Source: Hanleya hanleyi
Lineage: Eukaryota > Mollusca > Polyplacophora > Lepidopleurida > Hanleyidae
Reading direction: 5' to 3'
DNA: 64,000 nt
NCBI GenBank assembly: GCA_036873755.1
Contig: JAVTVY010020318.1
Coordinates: 1-64,000 of the forward strand
In this document: one piece after another, positions 34,801 to 46,800 of the stretch
Position numbering within the stretch: position 1 is the stretch's first letter
Layout: each line of letters starts with the position of its first letter
Program-made: the position numbers and the translations under genes
The notes under the pieces: model-generated
What the model saw: the letters and a program-made list of their open reading frames with translations, nothing else
Databases searched by the model: none
What the model was told of the DNA's origin: nothing

Positions 34801-37800
34801 TGCATGGATCTTTCCCTAATTCAGTGCACAGGTTCCCCTTGGGGTCTAGTTGTGCAAGATACCTTTTCTGGTGGGATTCGAAAATCCAGTATGGCCACCA
34901 GGCAGCCATCTTGGATTTCCTCATGAAACCTTGTTATCGCGATTTCTCAGTAGCTACTTCATGGATCTTTTTCAGATAGCCAGAAGGCAGCCATCTTGGA
35001 TTTCCCCATGAAACCTTGTTATCGCGATTCCTCAGGAAATACTGCACGGATCGTTCTCAAATTTGGTATACAGGTTTCCCTGGGGGTCTAGTTATGCAAG
35101 ATGCCTTTTCTTGTCCGATTCGAAAATCCAATATGGCCATCAGGCAGCCGTCTTGGATTTCCCCATGAAACTTTATTGTCATTTCTCAGGAAATACTGCA
35201 TGGATCTTTGTCAAATTTGGTACACAGGTTCCCCTTGTAGTCCAGTTGTGCAAGATACCTTTTCTGGTCCGATTCGAAAGTCCAATATGGCCACAAGGCG
35301 GCCATGTTCGATTTCCCCATGAAACCTTGTTATCGCGATTTCTCAGGAACTACTGCATGGATCTTTCTCGAAATTTGGTACCGGTACACATGTTCCCCTT
35401 GGGGTCTAGTTGTGCAAGATACCTTTTCTGGTCCGATTCGAAAATCCAATATGGCCACAAGGCGGCCATCTTGGATTTCCCCATGAAACCTTGTTATCGC
35501 GATTTCTCAGGAACTACTGCATGGATCTTTCCCAAATTCGGTACACAGGTTCCCCTTGGGGTCTAGTTGTGCAAGATACCTTTTATGGTCCGATTCGAAA
35601 ATCCAATATGGCCACCAGGCAGCCATCTTGGATTTCCCCATGAAACCTTGTTATCGCGTTTTCTCAGGAACTACTTCATGGATTTTTCTCAACTGTGGTA
35701 CACAGGTTCCCCTGGGGGTCTAGTTGTGCAAGATGACTTTTCTTGTCCGATTCGAAAATCCAATATGGCCACCAGGCAGCCATCTTGGATTTCCCCATGA
35801 AACTTTGTTATTGTCATTTGTAAGGAAGTACTGCATGGATCTTTCTCAAATTTGGTACACAGGTTCCCCTTAGGGTCTAGTTGTGCAAGACACCTTTTTC
35901 GGTCCGAATCGAAAATCCAGCCATATTAGATTTCCCCATGAAACTTTGTTATCGTGGTTTCTCAGGAAATACTGCATGGATCTTTGTCAAATTTGGTACA
36001 CAGGTTCCCCTTGTGGTCCAGTTGTGCGAGATACCTTTTCTGGTCCGATTCGAAAATCCAATATGGCCTCAAGGCGGCCATCTTGGATTTCCCCATGAAA
36101 CCTTGTTATCGCAATTTTTCAGGAACTAATGCACGGATTTCTCTCAAATTTGAGACACAGGTTCATCTTGGGGTCTAGTTGTGCAAGATGCCTTTTTCGT
36201 CCCGATTCGAAAATCCAATATGGCCGCCAGGTGGCGATTTCTCAAGAATTACTGCATGGATCTTTCCCTAATTCGGTACACAGGTTCCCCTTGGGGTCTA
36301 GTTGTGCAAGATACCTTTTCTGGTCCGATTCGAAAATCCAGTATGGCCACCAGGCAGCCATCTTCGATTTCCTCATGAAACCTTGTTATCGCGATTTCTC
36401 AGTAGCTACTTCATGGATCTTTCTCTAATTTGGTACACAGGTTCCCCATGCGGTCTAGTTGTGCAAGATACCTTTCCTTGTCCGATTCGAAAATCCAATA
36501 TGGCTACAAGGCAGCCATCTTGGATTTCCCCATGAAACCTTGTTATCGCGATTTCTCAGGAAATACTGCATGGATCTTTCTCAAATTTGGTATACAGGTT
36601 CCCCTTGGGGTCTAGTTGTGCAAGATGCCTTTTCTTGTCCGATTCAAAAATCCAATATGGCCATCAGGCAGCCGTCTTGGATTTCCCCATGAAACTTTAT
36701 TGTCATTTCTCAGGAAATACTGCATGGATCTTTGTCAAATTTGGTACACAGGTTCCCCTTGTCGTCCAGTTGTGCAAGATACCTTTTCTGGTCCGATTCG
36801 AAAGTCCAATATGGCCACAAGGCGGCCATGTTCGATTTCCCCATGAAACCTTGTTATCGCGATTTCTCAGGAACTACTGCATGGATCTTTCTCGAATTTG
36901 GTACCGGTACACATGTTCCCCTTGGGGTCTAGTTGTGCAAGATACCTTTTCTGGTCCGATTCGAAAATCCAATATGGCCACAAGGCGACCATCTTAGATT
37001 TCCCCATGAAACTTTGTTATCGCGATTTCTCAGGAACTACTGCATGGATCTTTCCCAAATTCGGAACACGGGTTCCCTTGGGATCTAGTTGTGCAAGATA
37101 CCTTTTCTGGTCCGATTCGAAAATCCAATATTGCCACCAGGCACCCATCTTGGATTTCCCATGAAACTTTATCGTGATTTCTCGAGAAGTACTGCATGGA
37201 TCTTCCTCAAATTTGGTACACAGGTTCCCCTTGTGGTCCAGTTGTGCAAGATACCTTTTTTGGTCCGATTCGGAAATCCGATATGGCCGCCAGGTGACCA
37301 TCTTCAATTTTCTCTTGAAACATTATCGTCAATTTTCAGGAACTACTTGAATGGATTCTTTCTGAAATTTGGTACACAGGTCCCACATGGGGCCTAGTTG
37401 TGCAAGATGTCTTTTTTGGTCCGATTCGAAAATCCAAGTTACACTTAAAATTAATACGGTATTCCTGAGTTGTGACGTTGCATCACACGAGTCGGCGGAT
37501 CAAACAGTGGAACATATTCTATATAGTGACTATAGAGAATATCCATACCTTCACCTTCCATATCAAGGAGGTCAAATAATTCGGAATTAAAATGTATTTC
37601 TTTAAATTTTAAATCAGTTTTCTTAGTCCAGTGAACTGTTTCGTCTGCCGACGGGTCGGCTACATGAAGGGACGTCACTCTTGTGACACAACGTTACAAC
37701 TCGACAACTTTAGACTACTGCGTGTTTCGATCCAAGGGAGATAATCAAGATTCAGACACTTTCAAGTTCAACATTACTGCGCGGATCCCTTCAGTATTAA

Positions 37801-40800
37801 GTATTGTACCATGTTACTATTTTCGAGCATGGTATCTTAAAAGAGATATCTCAAACTAGCCAGTAAACAGAACAGAATTAGCATTCGTTCCTAATTATAA
37901 AATCTTAAGTATGTTTCATAGCTCATGCCAAAGGGTCAAAGACATTTGTCTTCGCTTCCAGTACCCAATGATGACACGTGCAAAAAAAAATACTACAAAA
38001 TGAAGACGAATGATCCTCTGGACATTCACTTTCAGACTAACTTTGCTCTTTTCTGTTGTACTATTACAGCTGACATAAGTACAGTTTCTAGAAATCTTGA
38101 AACTCCTTAAACTTAGAAAGATGATATCTTGGTGTTTTCCAGTGTCCCTTTTCGATCTTTTTCGCTCAGATTCGAAATTCTGTAAACAAAATTACAAATC
38201 AATCGTTTGTTCTTAGTAACAATGGACAAAAAGATCCTCTTGTCATTAGCTTACAATTATCGGACAATGGTGGGCGCCAAGATCCTTCAGGATCTCTCGT
38301 TAAATTTTGGAACTGGAAGCCTGATGAGTTAATCCACATTTTCTGAATTCCAAGACAATAGGTTCATCCCAGTGAACTGACAGGTGTTTTGACGCATGAC
38401 TTCTCGCTTAAATTTGTGGTCCGTACATTTCCACTCCTTCCTATATCTACAGCCCAGGGCACAGTTTTCAGTTCCAGGTCATGTACAGTCCTCATAACAA
38501 ACTTTGGGTATACCTTTTCCATGTGGCAAAGAGGTACATGTACCCTCTTCAATTTTTAGGTCAAAAGGCCAAAGGTCATGGTCACTGTGAACGAAAATCA
38601 GTAAATCAATGCAGTTCAGACATAAGGATTGTGATGGCAAAGAAGAAGAAGATTGTGATGGCGAAGTGATGGCTTTCATCTTTCAGCCAATTTTGGTGTG
38701 GCCTGTCCATCTGTGTTTGTCCATCTTTCCTATATTGTCAGGCTTTCCAAAATCATATAACATATATGCAAGTGGTGATGGCTCAGAAACCTACATGTGT
38801 ACATGTATTTGAGTCAGATGAGTGAAAATCTTCGTTTTGGTCAAATTTTAGTATTGGTGATATTTTTGGAAGAATTACATCTAGACTCCATACTACATAC
38901 AATTGGTGACTGACCTTGACTTATTTAAGGTCAAATTCTAGTTATTGCAATATCTCAAGAGATCATGACTGGGCTCTCCAAATTTACACTACAGCGCATG
39001 TATGCAACTGTAGATCTTCTGTATGATATTTTATGAAGGATCATAGCTAGACAATCACACGAGCATCTATTGAAGCCCATAAGGCTCTTGTTACATGTGT
39101 AATTATGTGAATGTGTTATTATTTTTGCAGGTGTCCCGAGTCGAAGTGTGACTGTGATATTCCTCCCTCAGTTATCAGTTGTGTTCTAGAACCAGAAGCT
39201 CTGGCCAAGTGGGAAAGGTTAACTCTACAGGTTATACTTTCAGTTATCAATCTGAGTGTGGTTAAACCCAGGCCTGCAAGTGCCTCCTATATTTCCTATA
39301 TTATGGGGCATTACTATACATGTATTTTCCTCAAAACCTCCAATATTTCCTCTCTTTTTTTACTTTTTCTCATGAAAACTTTCACCAAAGCTCTGAAATG
39401 AGTCAAACTGATATGACATGTATGAGGAAATACATTTCAGAAAAAAAAAATTTAAATCTCATCCTGTTGAACCAAGCAGCAGAATGGATTTCCTCAATCG
39501 CCACCACTATGACCACATTCAGTAGAAATAATTTGACTAAACACCAGAAAACTACCAAGCTTGGAACATACAATGTAGTTGTGACCTGTTTTACACTCGT
39601 TTATTGGCTATATTTTCCTATATTTCATTAGAAAATTCCTCTATTTCTCCTATATTTTGGCAAATTTCCTCCTATATTTTCACTGTGAGCCACCGTGACT
39701 TGCAGGCTTGAAATCCTCTAATAATTCAATCACCCTATTTTGTAAACAAGAAGCCATCTTTCTAATAAATTTGAGCCTCCCCTAAAATCATTAATAATAA
39801 TAGATTCTCTGCCATGATTTTGTACAATTTGTCAAATTTCTCTTATAATAAATCTGATCAGCCCCTTATTTTATCATAGTGGAAATTTCACTTCCTGTGA
39901 TTGAATTATCACTGGGGATTTACCATTATTTGTTTATCACATCAAAATATCCCAGTGTTTTATTGTTTGCCATACATGTATGTTAATATCGTATATGGAC
40001 CAGCAAAATTGGAGACTCCTATATATCATTTGTTATTTGACTAGCAGTGGGCTTACTTTTATACACACATATCATACTTGGATTATGGTGTTGAGAATTT
40101 CTAGTTAAACAAAGACGTGGAATACCATAAAAATCGTTGAGCAAGAATTCATTTTAGAAATATCAGATGAAATATTGTCAACCACTTATATATCCTATGT
40201 CGCATGCTCATGGTAAAATCCTTGGCAACCCGTGTCAATTCCAGTTCGTACATTTCAGAAATCCCTTGACAAGATGGCTGATATCACATACTGTCCTCGG
40301 TGTAACAGTGCTGTCATCATGGAGGAACCGAAGGAGTTGAGTCTGGCCCATTGTACAGTCTGTTACTTCTCCTTCTGTACCGAGTGTGACCAGTCTTGGC
40401 ACCAGGTGAGAAAAAACCCCGAAAGCCCTGGTGTTTCACCCTCAGTCTGAACACATCATCAGCCTCAATTAAAATCCCATACCACTCACAACTACACCCT
40501 GTATGGTCTATCATCATCACCTAACACACCCCATGATTTTCTTTCACGCCCAATAACTGTTTTACCCATCCTGATTTCATGACATTTAATATGTTTCAAT
40601 AACGTCCTTATGTTTCACCTTCAATAAATTGCCTGGTGTTTTAATCCTCGAGTATGGACCTGCTGTTTCACTCTCCGCTACCAGCCTTCTATTTCATCTT
40701 CAGCTGTCACTCTGTTGTTTCATCCTCAGTTAGGCCTTGTATTTTATCAGTGACCTTGTGTGTCATCCTCAGTTAATACCCCAGCGCTTCATGTCCTCGG

Positions 40801-43800
40801 TTAACAGCCAGGTGATCCTCAGTTAACAGTCTAGTGTTTCATCCCAGATAACACCATCATGTTTTGAGTTCACTGTTAATGGGCTTGTGTTTCATTATCA
40901 GTTAATCCTCAGTCAATACTCTGGTGTCTCATCATCAGTGACTGGCCTGGTTTTTATACGCCCGCCAAAAAGGCGGACGTATTATGTGATGGCGGTTTCC
41001 GTCCGTCTGTCCGTCCCCCGTGTCCGGTGTATTTCTGGGACAGTTTTCCATCTACAGTTCTAATTTTTGGTGAGTGGATACCCTACGGGGAGACGATGTG
41101 TCGCATACCAAAATGAAGGTCAAGGTCAGAGGTCAAAGGTCACTGGCCTAAAAAACAGGAAATCACTGAAGTGTTCGTGTCCGGTCTATATCTGTGAAAG
41201 TTTTCTATCCACAGTTGCAATTTTTTGTGAGTGGATACGCTAGGTAGAGACGATGTGTCGCGTACCAAAATTGAGGTCGAGGTCAGAGATCAAAGGTCAC
41301 TGTTGCCTAAAATCAGGAAATCCTTGATCATTGACAGTTTTCTATCTACAGTTCTAATTTTTGGTGAGTGGATGCCCTAGGGGAGAACGATGTGTTGCAT
41401 ACAAAATGTAGGTCGAGGTCAGAGGTCAAAGGTCAGTGTGATGGAAAAATCAGGAAATCATTAAAAATTTCTAATCTTTTATGAGTGGATTCAAAAGGGG
41501 GAAATGAGGTATCGCATACCAAAATATAGGTCAAGGTTGAAGGTCAAAGGTCACTGACCCAAAAATCAGGAAATTATTGAAAATAACATTTCTTTGTGTG
41601 AGTAGGTACATTAGGGGGACACAATGTGTCACATATCAAAATGTAGGTCAAGGTCAAAGGTCAAGGTCAGTGTGACCCCAAAATCATGAAATTGTTAAAA
41701 ATCATGATTTTTTTAGTACATTGAGAAATTACGGGTAGCCGTTTTGTCATGTACGAAAATTTAGATCCAGATCAATAGTCAAGATGACTGTGACACCAGA
41801 ATCAAGGTGAAAGGTCAAAGGTCACTGTGACTCCAAAATCAGGAAATTATTATAAATATAAACATTTTTTTTGTGTCAGTAGATACATTATGGGGACGTG
41901 ATGTGTCGCATACCAAAATGTAGGTCAAGGTCACTGTGACCCCAAAATCGTTAAATTGTTAAAAATCATGATTTTTTGTGTCCATTGAGAAATTACGGGA
42001 GATGGTTTGTCACTGTCACTGTGACTCTAAAATCAAAAAATCTTTGAAAATTACTTTGTTTTGTGTCCGTAGATTCATTAGGGGGACATGATGTGTCACA
42101 TTCCAAATTGTAGGTCAAGGCTGAACGTCAAGGTCACTGTGACCCCCAAAATCCTGAAATTCATACAAAATCATGATTTTTTTGTGTCCATTGATACATT
42201 GACGGAAGACGAAGTGTCGTGTACCAAAATTTAGGTCAAGGTAACTATGACCCCAAAATCAGGAAATCACATTTTCATATGCCTGTCGAAGACGAGGTCA
42301 TGTAATGCGATGTTGCGTTCTGTCCATTCATCCATTAACATTTGTTGTCCATGCGATATCCCTAGTTTCAAGGTATGGAATGGTACCAAACTTTGAGTAT
42401 ACCTCACTCGCATGGCAAAGAGGAGCCATACATTTTGAGATCATTTTGTCCAAGGTCAAGGTCACAGGCCTTCAAAACTGAATGAAGTTTAGCTGACCAT
42501 ATGTGTTAGGTTGGAATATTCTCTCCCCTATGGCATTCATCCTGTCTCATATTTGAAACAGCTACAACTGTTGTGAAATAACAACCATACATTTAGTAAT
42601 TTAACGGGGAGAGGGATCCTTTATGAACTTCATACCTCTTTATTAACTCAAGAACAAAGGTTTACTTCATCACTTTCTTCTTCCTTCATGAAAAATTATC
42701 TCGTCTGAAAGGAATCCATTTGCAGGAAAACTACTATTTTCTTGTGTTTGAATATTGTCGATTTCAGTGTGGGATATGTGAGCTCTCGGCTCTTGCTTCA
42801 AGGTCAACTAGTTACCAAGAGTTAAGCTCGTTTTAGTTTATCATTCAATATAAGATGTTATATATGTTACATTCTCAGAAGCACAAAATTGTAGGCTAGC
42901 TACCAATTGGAATTGAAGCTATCAAACAACCTTGAAATTCGGACCAATGTAATTCCAGATACACGGGCGTATATTGAAGCCCCTTGGGCTCTTGTTAATC
43001 CTTTGATTTTCCTATATTTTCCTATATTCGCTCAAAATGTTCTATATCTCCTATATTTTTTTCTGCAAAAGCTAACTGAAAGCAATCAGTTCCCACCTTG
43101 CTGTCACTCTTGTTAAATCATTTCCACAAAGTGGATGCTCTTATGTTTTCATGAGAAACGGATCCGCCGCCGCTGCCGCAACTTCAGACATGAATATCTC
43201 TGAAACCGTTAAATATTTTTGGGTCAGACATTGTGTGCTATCTCCTTAGGCTTGTGAAATTTGTCTGGTTGTGTTTTGGTAGCTGCTGTTCACCACTAGA
43301 TGGTGCTGACTACTAGATGGTGCTGTAGTCAGAATAAGCTAAACCTTTCTCATACGATTTCATCTGAATGACTTGTTTGATTTCAATGAAATTTCATTAC
43401 AATGGTCATGAAGGATAGGCAATGTGCTGAAAAAGGTTTTGATGTAGCTGGCCTATTAAACTATTTTGTGGTTAATCTTGGGCAAGAAAGATGTATAAAA
43501 AGTCAATAAAAAATCAATAAAATATTTTATTTCTCTGCACTGAAAGAATCAGTTGTTTTGCACGATATATTTTTATGGCAAGCCGGACAACACTGCTTGT
43601 ATTTGCGGCGGGGGTAAGTGCCGAGTCAAAACCCCGAGATGCGCAATCGAGGGGTTTTGACGAGGGATGAAAGACGTCCCAGCAGTAAATTATTACACAA
43701 TAAATGCCGATACGAAGGTTTTGAATCCAATTCTAACCAGAAGACATATTTGAATGTAGAAATAATCAACAAATGTGCAAAACTGATTCTCTCTGAGCGC

Positions 43801-46800
43801 GGCTGGTACATTTTACCCCCGCCGCAAATACAAGCAGTGTTGTCCTGCTTGCCATAAAAATATATCGTGCAAAACAACTGATTCTTCCAGTGCAGAGAAA
43901 TAAAATATTTTATTGACTTTTTATACATCTTTCTTGCCCAAGATTAACCACAGAAATATGAGAACTAATGAGCCGGAGGTGGTGTTCCCCAGCATGTATA
44001 GAAGTTGACCTACATGTCACTTGCTTGCCATGGATATGGTACCGGGACAGTGACATTTCCAACACGAGCAGGCTCGCGTTTGTCTGCATTTGTGGATGAA
44101 GGGCTAAGAAGAACGAAGTTATATTATATATTTCTTCTCATACAGACTAGCGGGCAGTTTAGGGTCGGAAATGGAATGGTTCAGATATCGAGTGCCTTTG
44201 CACTCATTCAGTGTATCACGGAAAGAATGTTACTGTGTTATTGTGGGGGGAGGTAAACGCACTCTCCCTCAACCGTGATGAGCTGTTTCACGAGGCAGTA
44301 TTTTGTATTCTTGCAAAACCCGTTGCTATGTGAAAGTTTACCCTATTTACAACATGTATTTGCACACGACATACATAACACAGACGGTTAGAATATTTGG
44401 TCATCACCAGGTGGCACCATAGATATGAATGCAGGTAAACCTGTGTAACATGATATCTTCTAAACAACTTGTTTGATTTCCATGAAATTTGGGTATAAAT
44501 ATCTTGTGTATAAGTGTAACATTGGTGAAACTGTATCTGCCCTGACTGATGTTACGTATTGTACTTAAATGAAATAGACTGTAGTCACAGTACCGGGAAA
44601 AACACAGCTGCAGACAATTTTTTTTTTGTTCGACTCATCAGTTTTCGTTGTGACCTACTGCCATTGGCTGGCTTTATGAATGTTTGTGTCAGATGACAAT
44701 ATGGTTACAAACCGAAGGGTTGTGCGTGTTATGTTATAATGGGGACTAGTGCTAGTTTCTGCCCTTCTGCTCTTGATTGAATGTTCCTGTTCGAAATAAA
44801 AACCATATATTTTGAGAATGAGTTGTGTGGTTTTACTAAGGAGCATGAGCCTGCCGCTTACACTTGCAAGATAGGGAAAGGACTGATAAGATTTTGGTGG
44901 TGTTGGTGAAATCATGGAAGCGTGTTTTTGCATTTTGCATTTTTTATTTATATTTCATTATACATTCTTTTTTCAATTCATAATTTTATTAACATTATGG
45001 TTTGAAACTGGATTGAAAGGATATTGGTGTTGCTAGCGCTGGCATATATGTGGCGATGGGGTTATTGACAGCTAATATATATAAATCTAGGCTACTTCAG
45101 ACCCTGATTACACACATAACTAAAATGCAATCAGAATTGCAAGGAATTGTAGAATTGCAAGGATTCAGCTTGCAGGCCTACATATTGTATGCCTGTATTT
45201 TGACCATTCAGGAAATAAAATCTGAAGTGGTTGACTTATTGCATAATGCACTTTACATAAGGGGACTAGTAGACTGCTTGTGTCAACAAAGAAAACACTT
45301 CCTTTCCAGAATCAGTGCTACTTCTCTCTCCAATACTGATATAATAATTTGGTCCTGTTCATTGGTATGGCTATCCCAATTACATTTCTTTAGTGTTCAG
45401 TGGCTGTGAAGCCCTGGGATTGCAGATGTCTGGAGCTGCATTCTGGCCAATTTTCAATGAGTAAAAGCACAAATTATCACTCGGTTAATGCTCAATTTCT
45501 TTGTTTTATGTGGCAGTCCCCAGAATTTATTTGAAACTCGAGATGTGAAATGGCCCTACCTTTGCATTTTGACAGCATAGTTACAACTGTTGATAACTAT
45601 TTTTTAAACTGAAAAAGTAGAAAGATTTTTGAAGTAGAACTTCTACATTCCTGCTATATGGCATGTCCCACCAGAAATTTTTATGTCTAATTTAAGTAAA
45701 ATGGTGTGTTCTGGTGCATTTTGACAGAATATTTAGATATTCCAGATAATATGTAATGATGCCTCAAAAGGAACTGAGTGAGTGAGTGAGTAGTAGGGTT
45801 TAACGTCGTTTTCAACCTTGTTTCAGTCATATCACGACGGTGTCTACATGTGCTCACAGTTCCTATTACCCTGGACACTGATCAGCCCAGCCAGTACAGC
45901 AACCGGTCACCCATCCAAGTATTGACCGAGCTTAACTTCGGTGATCTGACGAGAACCGGTGTGTCCAACGCTATAAGCCGTGGAACTGAATTGTCTCGGC
46001 AATCTGTCTGTCTGTCCGTCCGTGCATCTGTCTGTCTGTCCATCTTTCTTGTCATACTACATATGCAGCTATTATGATATTATAATTTAACATGAAATAT
46101 AGCTAGGCTTCTTAAATTAATATCACATATGCAACTGATGATGGACCTGAAGTACTGACACTGACCTATTTTCTCAAGGTGAAAAACTATGTTAAGTCCC
46201 ATATTTTTAACTGCCAACATACAGTTCAAATCTAACATTGTCATCATCGGTGTTGCGGCTGTGGTTGTCTTCCAGATCAATCTACTGAAGTGTGTGTGTA
46301 TTGCAACAGCCTTATGCTTAACAGTAACTCAAAACGATGTTGTATCAGCTGAGCTGGGGAAACAGCCACCATTTCCAAGCTCTGACATACCACATCATTG
46401 TCTGAATATGGGTACTATGACACAGTGATAGATCACAGAGCACGTTCATGCCAAAAATCATGGTTCTAATGTCAACGGTTCTCCTTATTTTGCCGGAGAA
46501 AGGATTCAGATGGACTGACTGACTCACTCACTGACTGACTCACTCATTCATTACTGGACAATTTGCAAATGAGAGTCTACTTCGTAGGAATAGAATATAA
46601 CAGCTTAATTCATACAATCAGGAATGAAAAAAGGGTTCAAATTTTTATGTTCAAACTTTCATAGCGAAAAAAAGTAGCAATTTGAATTTTTTTTTTTTTT
46701 ATTCTGATATTCAATTTTTACCCCTCGACCATTTTGGCCTCGGGGTATTGTCGTTGCCATGTACGTCCGTCTGTACGTCTTTACGTCCGTCCGTCCGTCC

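Larger units (their letters stand above)
33330..39130 (+). other. Intron 6 (5.8 kb), holding a large minisatellite
   Basis: Donor gtatgt, acceptor atttttgcag. It contains decayed coding-like sequence (33433-33765 and 37440-38360), the 157-bp array (33768-37435) and, at 38490-39010, fragments of the 'tgaccttgac...aaggtca' family. Confidence 0.6.

Noticed and set aside
33903..37397. Many overlapping open frames of 60-167 codons with similar peptides
   Set aside because: They follow the 157-bp minisatellite unit, which changes frame each unit; several overlap one another on the same strand in different frames. They are repeat products, not a protein family.
43618..43928. Overlapping frames on both strands
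   Set aside because: They fall in the foldback element and read its inverted arms.
45050..45409. 119-codon frame in intron 8
   Set aside because: Open by composition only; no motif, no splice context and no homologue I recognise.
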